IMG/VR virus record: IMGVR_UViG_3300042934_000768
Span: 1 to 64,000 of that record
Length of the DNA stretch: 64,000 nucleotides
Origin: a virus
Strand: one strand, 5' to 3'
Shown: one piece after another, positions 1-8,026 of the stretch
Numbering within the stretch: the first letter of the stretch is position 1
How the letters are laid out: every line of letters begins with the position of its first letter
Notes under the pieces: generated by a model
What the model was told of the DNA's origin: nothing
What the model saw: only the letters and a program-made list of their open reading frames with translations
Databases searched by the model: none
Translations under genes and position numbers: made by a program

Positions 1-42
1 AATGCCCGCAACAAATATAAGCAGACACTAACTCCAAGACAA

Positions 43-288
43 TCACCTCCTAAATCTAGCTGGAGCGGGAATAGCATTAATTCCATATACATGGGACAAA
101 TCATAATGCTGCGGATTATTATCGCCCTCATGGATGACGAGGTAGCGATAGATCTCATTCTGCTCATACACGCCAACAAAGAAGCCCTTAATCAATCCGG
201 CGCCCAGGAACGTGAACACAATGAAGTCCCCGAAGATAAGGCTAACGCCTTTCACCTCAGTAGATATATATGCAGAAACTAGTTCCAC
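43..288 (-). CDS. Small protein of unknown function, MELV-type N-terminus
   Basis: An 81-aa protein if translation starts at the GTG at 288. I chose this start because a GAGGTGAT ribosome site sits just upstream and because the resulting N-terminus (M/V-ELVSAY) matches that of the neighbouring gene. A GTG three codons upstream is also open. The middle is hydrophobic (about residues 12-40, rich in Phe, Val, Leu and Gly) and could be one membrane segment or a buried core; the C-terminus is polar. It lies directly downstream of the 87-aa gene, and the two form a leftward operon. I do not recognise a family. Confidence 0.6.
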   Translation of the reverse strand: MELVSAYISTEVKGVSLIFGDFIVFTFLGAGLIKGFFVGVYEQNEIYRYLVIHEGDNNPQHYDLSHVYGINAIPAPARFRR

Positions 289-293
289 CACTA

Positions 294-557
294 TCACCTC
301 ATCCAGGGAAGTTGTGAGCCAGGGGAGCGGGAGATAACTTCATAAGGCAATAAATATAGAACACGATGCGTATGAGTCTCTATATAGGAATCACCATCAA
401 GCCTATACGCAGTAACGCTCTCAAAACGTAATTGCTCCATACCATGGATATCCTCTGATCCAGAATACACACAGCTATAACAATAGTTTGCACATTCGAG
501 CCAATAATGAGTATGCAGGATAAAGCGTGCTGCTACATAGGGAGACACAAGCTCCAT
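294..557 (-). CDS. Small protein of unknown function, MELV-type N-terminus
   Basis: An 87-aa protein starting MELVSPY after a good GAGGTGAT ribosome site. It contains three Cys near residues 22-29 and many aromatic residues but no recognised domain. Its first seven residues resemble those of the next gene downstream and of three plus-strand genes (8259, 9718, 10866) whose bodies differ. First gene of a leftward pair; a variant of the phage palindrome lies about 20 nt upstream of its start codon. Confidence 0.65.
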   Translation of the reverse strand: MELVSPYVAARFILHTHYWLECANYCYSCVYSGSEDIHGMEQLRFESVTAYRLDGDSYIETHTHRVLYLLPYEVISRSPGSQLPWMR

Positions 558-578
558 ATCATCACCTCAACACATATA

Positions 579-590
579 GTAACACATTAC
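579..590 (-). promoter_or_regulatory. Variant of the 12-bp phage palindrome
   Basis: On the minus strand this reads GTAATGTGTTAC, two mismatches from the palindrome GTAATGCATTAC that recurs at phage promoters. It lies just upstream of the leftward pair at 294-557, next to a weak TACTAT/TATATG -10-like stretch. Inferred operator of lower confidence than the perfect copies. Confidence 0.4.
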
Positions 591-1074
591 ACGAAACCTA
601 TGGAAGACAAATCAATTTGAATTACATGAGACACACTCTGTACGACGAGATTCACAAAAATTTGCTGCAACAGGCACACTCTGGACGACGTTCCAACTGG
701 AAATTTTCTCCCCAGGTTAAGTTGAAGCGGGACAGTACACACAGAACGAATGCGACACGACGAACCTGCAGCCACTCCCGGGAGGAGGTGGTACCCGCTT
801 CAGCAGGAGATGATGCCGAGTTACCCCAGGTTGTCGCAGCAGCAAACTGTTCGGTATGCATCCGCAAGGAATGAGGCCGATAGGCCCACGATCTGCATGA
901 GGCATGCGGCGGCGAGGAGGGGATACGGGGTGTGCGTACAGCCAAAGCATGAGGCTGCATGTAATGAAGCAGCGGGGCGGATTGAACCGAACCCGAAGGG
1001 TGTTTCTATATGTCCATTGTTCATGACGAACTCTAATGAGGCGGTGACTGAATCGTCACCTCTCCTGCCCGATA
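591..1074. other. Gene-poor stretch with a structured repeat
   Basis: I find no convincing gene in this ~480-nt stretch: open frames exist on both strands but lack ribosome sites and have odd composition. Its right half holds two patches (927-937 and 1012-1065) that recur in inverted orientation in the leader of the polymerase-like gene. The segment also contains the short hairpin GGTGAC/GTCACC at about 1043-1060. It may encode a structured RNA, but I cannot assign one. Confidence 0.5.
1012..1065 (+). repeat. Copy A of an inverted repeat flanking the RNA polymerase-like gene
   Basis: By eye this 54-nt segment matches about 43 of 48 positions of the reverse complement of 4893-4940, including an uninterrupted 12-nt core GAGGCGGTGACT. 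A second shared patch, GGGGTGTGCGT, lies upstream in both copies (927-937 here, 5067-5077 there). Copy A points into the 3' end of the polymerase-like gene, copy B into its 5' end. Function unknown. Confidence 0.65.
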
Positions 1075-4000
1075 TTAATTAAGCTCGATCGGCTTGCGAG
1101 CTGCCACCTTCATGTTTACGGAGTGGCCACCGTTGTATGTTGCGGATTCCACTTGGATCTCGTAAGCTGGGGAGCCTACAAGGAAGCGGAGAGCCGAATC
1201 ATACAGGATACCGCAATGTTCCAAGGAGCCATTGCCAGTAATGGCATATGCATTGTATGCCGAGTTCTTCGTGATCAGGTTGCGCTCGTATTTCACGATC
1301 ACCTTACCGAAGTTCTCCATGGATGCAAGAAGACGCTGTGCATCCTTCTCGGTATGCACGACAACACCCAGGTTAAAGGCACCGGCTTTCACATCGCCCA
1401 TGATCAGGTTGTTGCGCAGTCTGCCAAATTGCACATAATTGGCTGCATTGACAAATTGACGCCTCGCTGCGGTCCACGGGAACCCAATGCCGGAAAGACG
1501 CTCCACCACTTCACCTGTTGTCTCATCAATAACTTTGGTTGTGCGGCGGTTGGCATAGGTCATGTAGTATGCAACGTAACCGATATGAACGATATCGAAT
1601 CCATCTTCCAGGGCTGTCATCGAAGCTTGAGCTGCTTCAACAGCAGCGGCTACTTCTTTGGCACGAATAACGTCGATCTCTTCGATCAGTGGCTCAGCCA
1701 GGCTCAAATCACCATTGCACATGGCAACGATCTCATGCTTGGCTTCTTTGAACTTGTCATATGCAGCGGCAACAGCTGCCCCATAGGTACCCTTGATTGG
1801 ACGGATCACATCTTCAAGTGCCTTGTGGGTAGCTGGCTCGATAGCGATGCCTTGAGCGAGATCTGCAAGCAGATTGTAAGAATCTACATCCTTCATGATC
1901 TCTTCGAGCTTCGAATCAAGCTGAGTGGCTTTCCAATCTTTGATATAGTCGTAAACTCGGCTAAGAACAGAACCGGTGTTGAAGCCGTCCTTCTTGCCTT
2001 TGAGTTCTGCCAACCAGATCGGATTGGTCCACTTCGTTTTGCCGGTCTTTTGGTTCTTCCACTTAGCGAAAGTGGCCAGGTTCGGATCCTTCAGGAAACG
2101 GAGCTCCTCAGCGAGTTGCTCCATATAGGCACCGCCGTGTTTCGCACGGTCGATTTCCCATCCTTGGCACAAACGAAGCAATTCGATGTAGCTCTCGTAC
2201 TGCTCGATCTCACTTTTCAAGAAAGCAATTTCAGAAGCAGAACGTTTTGACGATATCTTGTTGCCGTATTTGTCCAGGTTCTCCATCAGCATGTATCCGA
2301 TTTTACGAATGGCATCCGCCAGCTTCGTAGCGATGTTGGTCATATACCCAATTTTGTTCGGCTCCAAAGTTTTGATAACAAACTCTTTGGACAGCTCGTG
2401 AACCGCTGCTTTGAACTCATCTGTGTATTGCTCATCTGTAAACTGAATGATAAAATCATTCTGAGCAACATGTGGTGCGTTCAACGTTGGAACTTCACCC
2501 GTGTCGCCGCTCCAGGGGCACCCGCTTCCAAAACCAGAGATTTGTCCATTAGCGTCGTATTCAATATGAAGATCAAGCACGGGAATGCCTGGTTTCTTCA
2601 TGACGCTTCGGACAAGGGCCATCTCGGTAATGGTTAAGCCGGTGTCCCCATCATTATCAGCCCCACCCATAGCAAATGTGCAGAAGTCATGCACACTCAT
2701 TACGAGCAGGTTACGGAATCCGCCCTTCTTAACAGCGTCCTCATAACGCTTGTCTGCAGCTACAGTTACCAGCTGCATCTCCTTACCTACCATTGGGTTA
2801 CGACCCAAAGCCACATGCTGCTCCGTCAGATCCGTCAGCTTATCCTTCTTACCCCGACCCTTGATAAAGATCGTATTGGCACGAAGCCCAACGTTTTCAG
2901 GAACAATCAATCTGCCCTTGGAATCCCGCTTACCATAGGTACCGGCATTCAGAATCGCATATGGATCCTGGACCATGAAGCGATAGTGGCCCTCAACAGG
3001 GATACTGCCATACAGCCACTTCTCCAATTGCTCGCCGATCAGTTCAATCGACCAGCGGCGCATCATTGCATCGTGTGCAGTGAACGGCGCATGGTGCAGG
3101 AACAGACCATGAGTGTTGAAGATCGCTTTCTTTTCTGCCGCTTCCACTTCTTCTGCTGTCAGGTCATCACTCAAGTCTTCCACTTGATACAAACCAAGGC
3201 GCAGTGCCATGCGATGCGGATCATTCAGATCCTCAAGCAGGCCATTCAGATGAGGAGCCAGCATACCGGTCAGGTCATTGACAGTGATGCTTGTGCCATG
3301 AACCATTTGATACGGGAGCAGCGTGTATGGCTTGGTTTGCGCCATGGACTTGTTGAACAAAGCTACACGAAGCTGAATCTTGAAATCCTTAACGATCTGA
3401 CGATAATCGCCTTTTACAGCGGATTTGGTCGCCACGATGTTTGCATCGTATAGAGGCTTACCGTCTTTGCCGACGATGGCTCTCATATCCGGAACAAAGA
3501 CCATTAGGCCTTTGGTGAACGGCGTGATGCGGATTTGCCAAGCATCAGACTCTTGGCCAAACTCAGCCAGAAGCGCAGCGTAGACTTCTTCATCGCAGAA
3601 GACAAGTCCGTCGCCAACAGCCATGGTTTGATTGATTTCTGCAGCGTCCAACAGTTTCAGTTGACGAGTTTCCGGATCCATCACCTTGTATTGACCTTTC
3701 TTGATGACGGCATAACGGTCCTCAATCACCATCATGGTGTGGCGGCCCCCAGCGATCATGTACTCGTCGATCTTCTTCGCTTTTCCGTTAACATCAACGG
3801 AGCGGGACAGATCCACGATCTCTTGACCGATGTCGATGGTGCGGGATGGAATCGAAGAAGTACCGGCAAGACCGAATCGTTTGAGCATCTTAGTGATGTC
3901 AAGTTCCCATACCATTTCACCACGAGCCTCGTTAAAGACACGTTTCGCATAGGCACGGAAATCATGACCCAACATGGTCAGCACTTCTTCCGGCGTGTAC

Positions 4001-4851
4001 GGGCATTCCTCAGACAAGAATACGCCTTGCAGCAAGCGGGACTGGGAAGCGGATTGGTACAGATAATTGGCACGAACCAGCTCACCATCTTCATTTGCAA
4101 AGAGGTAGCCATCACGCATCATCTTCTCCTGCTTCACCAGCAGCTCAGCTGTTTCAGCATCGATCTCATCTTCCGGAATCGTCACGTACATATCCACGAT
4201 ATGAACCCAACGCATCAGGGACAAGCGGCGAGTGGATTCTTTCACTTCCTCGCCAATAGTACGGGTAAACACAACCTCGACCGGTGCAGACGCCAGCAGC
4301 TCGGACAGCTGATTCTCCTGAATGATTTGATAGCCACTGTTTGCATCAGTGCTTCCAGGATCGGTGTAATTCATGGACGAAACCACGTCATCACCATCAA
4401 CGGACCATTGCATATTGTGCACGCTCGCTTTTGCCACTTGCACGGATACACGCTTCGGTTTACGGACCACCTTCGGCAGATCAGCATGAGCTGCAACAAA
4501 ACGCTCAATGTCGTCACGATCAGAAGCAGTCAGGCCGGATATGAGGGCTGGGTCGAACAGTTGGACTGTTACACTCATGCCATCAAGCACGCCGTCAAGA
4601 ATGCGGTTGATAATGTACTGCGAAGTTCCGAACTTCTGCATCGCCGTTATAATGCCTTGGTTGGTTGCCAACGTATTGTCAGCGGCTACCGGGCGGGCAG
4701 CTTTCATGGAATGACTATGCACTTTACGAGCTGCTTTCAGCATGGCTTTGCGGCGCAGCTGAGCATCACGGGCAATCGCATACTCCACGAAATCCAGATC
4801 CAAAGCATCAGCAAAAGTAATTGGGCCAAGAACATTTTTGTTAGTAGACAT
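1075..4851 (-). CDS. Single-chain RNA polymerase-like protein (YonO/RdRP-type DPBB)
   Basis: A 1258-aa protein starting MSTNKN at 4851, chosen for its GGAGA site 9 nt upstream; an upstream in-frame extension lacks a site. At residues 732-736 is DNDGD inside GGADNDGD. This matches the DxDGD metal-binding loop of the double-psi beta-barrel in YonO, in eukaryotic RNA-dependent RNA polymerases (SGGDLDGD) and in RNA polymerase beta-prime. About 48 residues before it is RNP (684-686) followed by a Q-x-V patch, as in the RdRP RNP block. Established: three Asp in this loop bind catalytic Mg. Inferred: a non-virion phage RNA polymerase, expressed leftward and away from the structural genes. It could instead be an RNA-templated or diverged enzyme. 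No beta-subunit-like second barrel was pinned down by eye. Confidence 0.8.
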   Translation of the reverse strand: MSTNKNVLGPITFADALDLDFVEYAIARDAQLRRKAMLKAARKVHSHSMKAARPVAADNTLATNQGIITAMQKFGTSQYIINRILDGVLDGMSVTVQLFDPALISGLTASDRDDIERFVAAHADLPKVVRKPKRVSVQVAKASVHNMQWSVDGDDVVSSMNYTDPGSTDANSGYQIIQENQLSELLASAPVEVVFTRTIGEEVKESTRRLSLMRWVHIVDMYVTIPEDEIDAETAELLVKQEKMMRDGYLFANEDGELVRANYLYQSASQSRLLQGVFLSEECPYTPEEVLTMLGHDFRAYAKRVFNEARGEMVWELDITKMLKRFGLAGTSSIPSRTIDIGQEIVDLSRSVDVNGKAKKIDEYMIAGGRHTMMVIEDRYAVIKKGQYKVMDPETRQLKLLDAAEINQTMAVGDGLVFCDEEVYAALLAEFGQESDAWQIRITPFTKGLMVFVPDMRAIVGKDGKPLYDANIVATKSAVKGDYRQIVKDFKIQLRVALFNKSMAQTKPYTLLPYQMVHGTSITVNDLTGMLAPHLNGLLEDLNDPHRMALRLGLYQVEDLSDDLTAEEVEAAEKKAIFNTHGLFLHHAPFTAHDAMMRRWSIELIGEQLEKWLYGSIPVEGHYRFMVQDPYAILNAGTYGKRDSKGRLIVPENVGLRANTIFIKGRGKKDKLTDLTEQHVALGRNPMVGKEMQLVTVAADKRYEDAVKKGGFRNLLVMSVHDFCTFAMGGADNDGDTGLTITEMALVRSVMKKPGIPVLDLHIEYDANGQISGFGSGCPWSGDTGEVPTLNAPHVAQNDFIIQFTDEQYTDEFKAAVHELSKEFVIKTLEPNKIGYMTNIATKLADAIRKIGYMLMENLDKYGNKISSKRSASEIAFLKSEIEQYESYIELLRLCQGWEIDRAKHGGAYMEQLAEELRFLKDPNLATFAKWKNQKTGKTKWTNPIWLAELKGKKDGFNTGSVLSRVYDYIKDWKATQLDSKLEEIMKDVDSYNLLADLAQGIAIEPATHKALEDVIRPIKGTYGAAVAAAYDKFKEAKHEIVAMCNGDLSLAEPLIEEIDVIRAKEVAAAVEAAQASMTALEDGFDIVHIGYVAYYMTYANRRTTKVIDETTGEVVERLSGIGFPWTAARRQFVNAANYVQFGRLRNNLIMGDVKAGAFNLGVVVHTEKDAQRLLASMENFGKVIVKYERNLITKNSAYNAYAITGNGSLEHCGILYDSALRFLVGSPAYEIQVESATYNGGHSVNMKVAARKPIELN

Positions 4852-5267
4852 ATCGAAATCTCTCCTCGAAATTAGTTTTAGGTTAGTTTGTCGGAGAGGC
4901 ACGATAGTCACCGCCTCGTTACAGCTCGCCATGAACGGACTACAACTCCTGGGGTGATCAGCCCTTAAACAGGAGAAGATCTGCACTTTTACTGCTTCTC
5001 AATGGGTCGGGTGCAGATAGGGCCCGATTGCCATGAGTGGTACGTGCGGAATCAAAGCGGTGGGTCACGCACACCCCACAACCAGGCCCGTTCTCCAATC
5101 GATTCGCCGGCACATGAGAGAACACGGCTTGAAGAGCCATGTGCCAGCTAGGCCAACCTGAATACTGCTCCTATGCGGGTTGACCTGCACATAAGAGAGG
5201 GGATGCCGGTAGTAGGGGTATATCATTTCACCCTATAACCAGCCGGTCCCAAACCAACCATGGCCAA
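4852..5267 (-). other. Long structured leader of the RNA polymerase-like gene
   Basis: A 416-nt gap between two leftward genes with no convincing ORF. Strong inverted repeats are visible: 5208-5240 (10-bp stem with one mismatch around a 13-nt loop) and 5109-5145 (8-bp stem GGCACATG/CATGTGCC with an inner hairpin). It also holds copy B of the flanking repeat. The density of secondary structure suggests a regulatory leader or a small RNA; no known riboswitch class was recognised. Confidence 0.5.
4893..4940 (-). repeat. Copy B of the inverted repeat, in the leader of the polymerase-like gene
   Basis: Reverse-complement partner of 1012-1065, about 40 nt upstream of the start codon at 4851. Differences from copy A are point changes plus short gaps around the 12-nt core. 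Both copies contain an ATG followed by codons giving NEAVT, but the substitutions do not look like coding constraint, so I read this as a DNA or RNA element. Confidence 0.65.
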
Positions 5268-5843
5268 CTAGGCTACGATCGGGAGGGCCAAAGCGACCCA
5301 AGCACCAAGGCCCATGTTCCAAAGAACAGCCGTGGTGTTCAACAGCAGCGCACCGCCGCTAACGACGGCCACTGGAGCCAAAGCCCCGGTAACAGCTGCC
5401 AATGCTACCCGCTTTGCCATGCCTTTGGATTTGCGGCTGCGAATAAGCTCAGTTGCAGCACCAACGACGGCACCTGCAACAATGGCCGATCCAAATGAAG
5501 AAGTGACCGTTGCTGCAACAACAGTGCCTACAACCCCAACAGCAACTGCCCCTTTATAGGAGGTTGCATACTTGGCCGCTGCGGATGGCATCCCCTCATC
5601 TTCCATAAAACGAGTCCGCTTAGCTAGTTGCCGAGCGTACTTGGCTGCCGCTTCAGGCATACCTTCTGCTTCTACAAAAGCAGGGCGATGCACGACAGCA
5701 GGGGCCATAGGGGAGGGTGCTGGTGTGGAAGGGGCAGCTACAGGGGCAGGGGTTGCAGTAGCAAAGCGACGATATACCTTGCCTGCCTCACGTGCCATGT
5801 CTTCCATAATGTTAGCGAGTTTGTTTCTCAGAGATTGTGTCAT
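5268..5843 (-). CDS. Ala/Gly-rich membrane protein with an internal repeat
   Basis: A 191-aa protein starting MTQSLRNK, chosen for its near-perfect GGAGGTG site; a longer open frame upstream lacks one. Order: a charged helical N-terminus, a Pro/Ala linker (about 32-52), two copies of an EGMP-x-AAAKYA motif about 25 residues apart, then two or more glycine-zipper hydrophobic segments (about 97-190) rich in Ala, Val and Gly. Similar Gly/Ala membrane segments occur in several virion-module proteins of this phage. Function unknown; a membrane or virion-internal role is an inference. Confidence 0.6.
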   Translation of the reverse strand: MTQSLRNKLANIMEDMAREAGKVYRRFATATPAPVAAPSTPAPSPMAPAVVHRPAFVEAEGMPEAAAKYARQLAKRTRFMEDEGMPSAAAKYATSYKGAVAVGVVGTVVAATVTSSFGSAIVAGAVVGAATELIRSRKSKGMAKRVALAAVTGALAPVAVVSGGALLLNTTAVLWNMGLGAWVALALPIVA

Positions 5844-5995
5844 ATTAGGACACCTCCTGGTGTTGTACGGTGACGGCTCGTCAGGCCCATAGGAGCTCCC
5901 CCTATGTATTACATAGTCATTACTGGACTCATCAGTAGGGGCCTCACCCCTAGACCCACCCCCTCCCATATGCAGGGTGGGTTTCGTCCTGGGTG

Positions 5996-6136
5996 CTAGA
6001 ACTCCTCATCTAGCACCATCTCCCTGATGATGTGCTTATCAACAGGGCCATCGTATTCTTCGTCCTCCAGATCAGAGCCAAGTAGGGGGACGCATGCAAT
6101 GATGAGAACAACTGCAACGGTAATAACCCATACCAT
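5996..6136 (-). CDS. Small single-pass membrane protein (46 aa)
   Basis: A short gene starting ATG at 6136, two bases downstream of the stop of the LysM gene, with a GGGGGG ribosome site inside that gene's end. The N-terminus (MVWVITVAVVLIIACVPLLG) is one clear hydrophobic helix containing a Cys; the remaining 26 residues are acidic. The tight coupling to the LysM gene suggests a shared transcript and possibly a shared envelope role. Confidence 0.6.
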   Translation of the reverse strand: MVWVITVAVVLIIACVPLLGSDLEDEEYDGPVDKHIIREMVLDEEF

Positions 6137-6138
6137 GA

Positions 6139-6435
6139 TTAGTTGCCCCCCTTCAATACAGGGACCATCACATGGGAGCTTGCTTGGATGGCTGCTGTGC
6201 CACCATTCTGCCTGCTTGCCATATGTACCAGTGCACGAAGATCCCCACTATAAGATGGGTTATGCTCCTGTACTAGGGTCCATAGGGTATCGCCTTGCAT
6301 AACAAACACCTGCTTGTAGGTAATCTCCTTATCATTGCGATCATTACCCATTAGGGATAACGATGCGCCTAAGAGAGTACCTGCAGTGATGCATGCAATA
6401 GCTAACCTTTTAACATTGGTGATTCTGATCTTCAT
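6139..6435 (-). CDS. Membrane-anchored LysM-like protein, YneA-like layout
   Basis: A 98-aa protein with a strong GGAGGA ribosome site. It has a basic N-terminus, one hydrophobic segment (about 9-28) and a C-terminal region resembling LysM: V-x-x-GDTLW near residue 45, an NP, then an N-x-x-x-x-x-x-x-I turn ending in MVPV. Established: LysM binds peptidoglycan, and the SOS protein YneA of Bacillus, also a short membrane-anchored LysM protein, delays division. Inferred: an envelope protein that may act on the host cell wall or division. First gene of the leftward operon; the YneA analogy rests on layout and the GDTLW motif only. Confidence 0.6.
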   Translation of the reverse strand: MKIRITNVKRLAIACITAGTLLGASLSLMGNDRNDKEITYKQVFVMQGDTLWTLVQEHNPSYSGDLRALVHMASRQNGGTAAIQASSHVMVPVLKGGN

Positions 6436-6655
6436 ATGAGTTTCCTCCAGTTCACGCTGGTCGTATCCACCAGTCGTGTCCATTGCTATGGGGGTGGGGC
6501 TCCGAACGATTGGCCGAGCCGTCCATAACATACCTACTACCCCGAGCAATTTTTTTTGTGAAAAATGTCCCTATATAGGCGTTTTCTGAAATGGAGGATC
6601 CTGTATTTTTTTTTCATAGTTTTATGGGAGCTAATAGGTTTTCCCCAGGTTTACC
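6436..6655. other. Divergent intergenic region
   Basis: Separates the leftward LysM operon from the rightward accessory genes. It holds AT tracts but no gene that I can support. Any leftward promoter here is weak by eye (TTGCTC followed by TATGGA at about 16 nt). Confidence 0.4.
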
Positions 6656-6684
6656 TTGTAGACGCAAAGGGAATGAATTAAAAT
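6656..6684 (+). promoter_or_regulatory. Sigma-A-type promoter for the coiled-coil gene
   Basis: TTGTAG, a 17-nt spacer, then TAAAAT, ending 26 nt before the TTG start of the next gene. No copy of the phage palindrome overlaps it, unlike most other promoters in the window. Confidence 0.6.
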
Positions 6685-6710
6685 AAAAATAAATAGTAGG
6701 AGGGATCCGG

Positions 6711-7532
6711 TTGGCCAGTGAAAAGGAAGTCAAATCATTTAAGGTGACGCCAGAGTTCAAACAGAAACTGAAGGATATAATTTCGGAGTCCGGATTCGGA
6801 ACGGAAGATCAGTGGCTGGAACATGTCGCCACAGAGTACGAATTGAATCAAATGAAAGAGATTGTGCCGGGGTACAAGAAGATCCTCGACGAGCTGCAAT
6901 ACCATAAGAAACGGGAAGCTGAGATCTTCCTAAGCATCTTGAATACGGAATCAGCAGAACGGTTCAAGCAGCAGCAGGAGTACGAGGGGAAAGCCCAGGC
7001 AATGCAGCTGGAGATCACCGGTCTGAACGAGAGGATCCAACTGCTCGTCAGCCAGTATCAGGAGATGGAGAAAATACATAAGGCATTGGGTAAGGAAAAA
7101 GAAGGGCTGGAGAAAACGATGCAGCAGGCTGAGCAGCTCCAGGTCAAAAACAATCTGCTGGTCGATGAGTACAAGGAAAAGAACGACACGCTGCTCGGCA
7201 TGGTGAAGCAGGGTAAAGAAGCGGTAGACCAAAGAGGCCAGTTGCAGCAAGAAGTAGACCGGTTGACCAAGTTGACTGAATCACTTAATCGGAAAATTGA
7301 GATGCTGGAAAAACAGCAGGAAAACGATCGGGAGACTTATCACCGGGACATTGAGCGAATCGCCAAGGAGAAAGAGCTGGAGCGGGAGCAGGTCGTGCTG
7401 AAGCTCAAAATCGAAATGCAGGAGCGGATTGATAAAGAGAGAGAGGAAGGGCATCGCCGGTTCTTGGAGATGCTAGGCGAGGTGGGTAGACCGAGAAGAC
7501 AGCAGGATGTGTCTACTGAGCAGAAGGAATAG
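6711..7532 (+). CDS. Coiled-coil protein with a short N-terminal helical domain
   Basis: A 273-aa protein starting with TTG after an AGGAGGG site. Residues 1-60 resemble a small DNA-binding or oligomerisation domain (VTPEFKQKLKD, then WLEHVATEYE). From about residue 65 to 250 it is a near-continuous coiled coil dense in Glu, Gln and Lys. The layout recalls KfrA-like plasmid and phage proteins, but I see no decisive motif. It opens the rightward accessory operon and is followed 24 nt later by a small gene. Confidence 0.6.
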   Translation: MASEKEVKSFKVTPEFKQKLKDIISESGFGTEDQWLEHVATEYELNQMKEIVPGYKKILDELQYHKKREAEIFLSILNTESAERFKQQQEYEGKAQAMQLEITGLNERIQLLVSQYQEMEKIHKALGKEKEGLEKTMQQAEQLQVKNNLLVDEYKEKNDTLLGMVKQGKEAVDQRGQLQQEVDRLTKLTESLNRKIEMLEKQQENDRETYHRDIERIAKEKELEREQVVLKLKIEMQERIDKEREEGHRRFLEMLGEVGRPRRQQDVSTEQKE

Positions 7533-7556
7533 CGGGAGAATGGGAGTGTGTTCATT

Positions 7557-7712
7557 TTGGATCCAAAGGAAATGTTTAAGTGGTTCCAAGAGCTAGATGA
7601 TCTTGACCAAAGGAGTTTTTTCACCTATCTGTCAGGCCGATTAGGAGCAGAGACTTTTGAAAGTTATTTCAAAGAATATTTGAATTTGAAGAATGACGAC
7701 GCAACAAAATGA
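7557..7712 (+). CDS. Small acidic protein of unknown function (51 aa)
   Basis: Likely starts with TTG at 7557 after GGGAG (an ATT one codon earlier is an alternative). The sequence is rich in Phe, Asp and Glu (MFKWFQELDDLDQ) and ends in a charged tail. It follows the coiled-coil gene and is closed by a terminator 22 nt later, so the two make a short transcript. Confidence 0.5.
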   Translation: MDPKEMFKWFQELDDLDQRSFFTYLSGRLGAETFESYFKEYLNLKNDDATK

Positions 7713-7734
7713 GCATACGGCATGAACAAGAAAG

Positions 7735-7760
7735 AGCGCTGAGAAAATCGGCGCTTTTTT
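7735..7760 (+). terminator. Rho-independent terminator
   Basis: An 8-bp stem AGCGCTGA/TCGGCGCT with a 5-nt loop, followed by a run of T. Ends the 6711-7712 transcript. Confidence 0.8.
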
Positions 7761-7762
7761 GC

Positions 7763-7811
7763 TTTAATAAATGGGTATTCAGGTGTATAATGTGGTAGTG
7801 TAATGCATTAC
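7763..7811 (+). promoter_or_regulatory. Promoter with a palindromic operator at +1
   Basis: TTTAAT (7763), 17-nt spacer, TATAAT (7786-7791), then a perfect GTAATGCATTAC at 7800-7811 overlapping the expected transcription start. This placement suits a repressor that blocks initiation. Drives the 7831-10930 accessory cluster. Confidence 0.75.
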
Positions 7812-7830
7812 ATCTGGGAAGGTGAGAAAC

Positions 7831-8022
7831 ATGGCCTATTTGAATAGCAATGAGCCAGTGAGCAACAATCCCATGTTCTCTGTGGGTTTGCCGTTAGCTG
7901 GAATCGGGGTCGCTGCGTTCCTGGGAAGGAAGCAGATTGCCAAGGCCTGGAGTAAAGGGATGGGCTTGAGAAAAGGCGCAGCTCCCGCTCCGACGCAAAC
8001 AATCCAGCCGAGAGTGAGGTAA
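7831..8022 (+). CDS. Small membrane protein (63 aa)
   Basis: Starts at ATG 7831, after GGAAGGTGA at suitable spacing. One hydrophobic Gly/Ala/Leu segment (about 15-33) is followed by a basic, Lys/Arg-rich tail. It resembles in style the small Gly-rich membrane proteins at 16179-18079. Function unknown. First gene after the palindrome-bearing promoter. Confidence 0.6.
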   Translation: MAYLNSNEPVSNNPMFSVGLPLAGIGVAAFLGRKQIAKAWSKGMGLRKGAAPAPTQTIQPRVR

Positions 8023-8026
8023 GCCG

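Noticed and set aside
527-1082. Plus-strand open frames of 115 and 110 codons in the gap before the polymerase-like gene
   Set aside because: No ribosome site, low-quality composition, and they overlap the structured repeat; treated as non-coding.
1123-4875. Long open frames of 375 and 446 codons on the plus strand opposite the RNA polymerase-like gene
   Set aside because: They lack ribosome sites, have odd His/Leu/Arg-rich composition typical of antisense shadows, and lie over a gene with recognised motifs.
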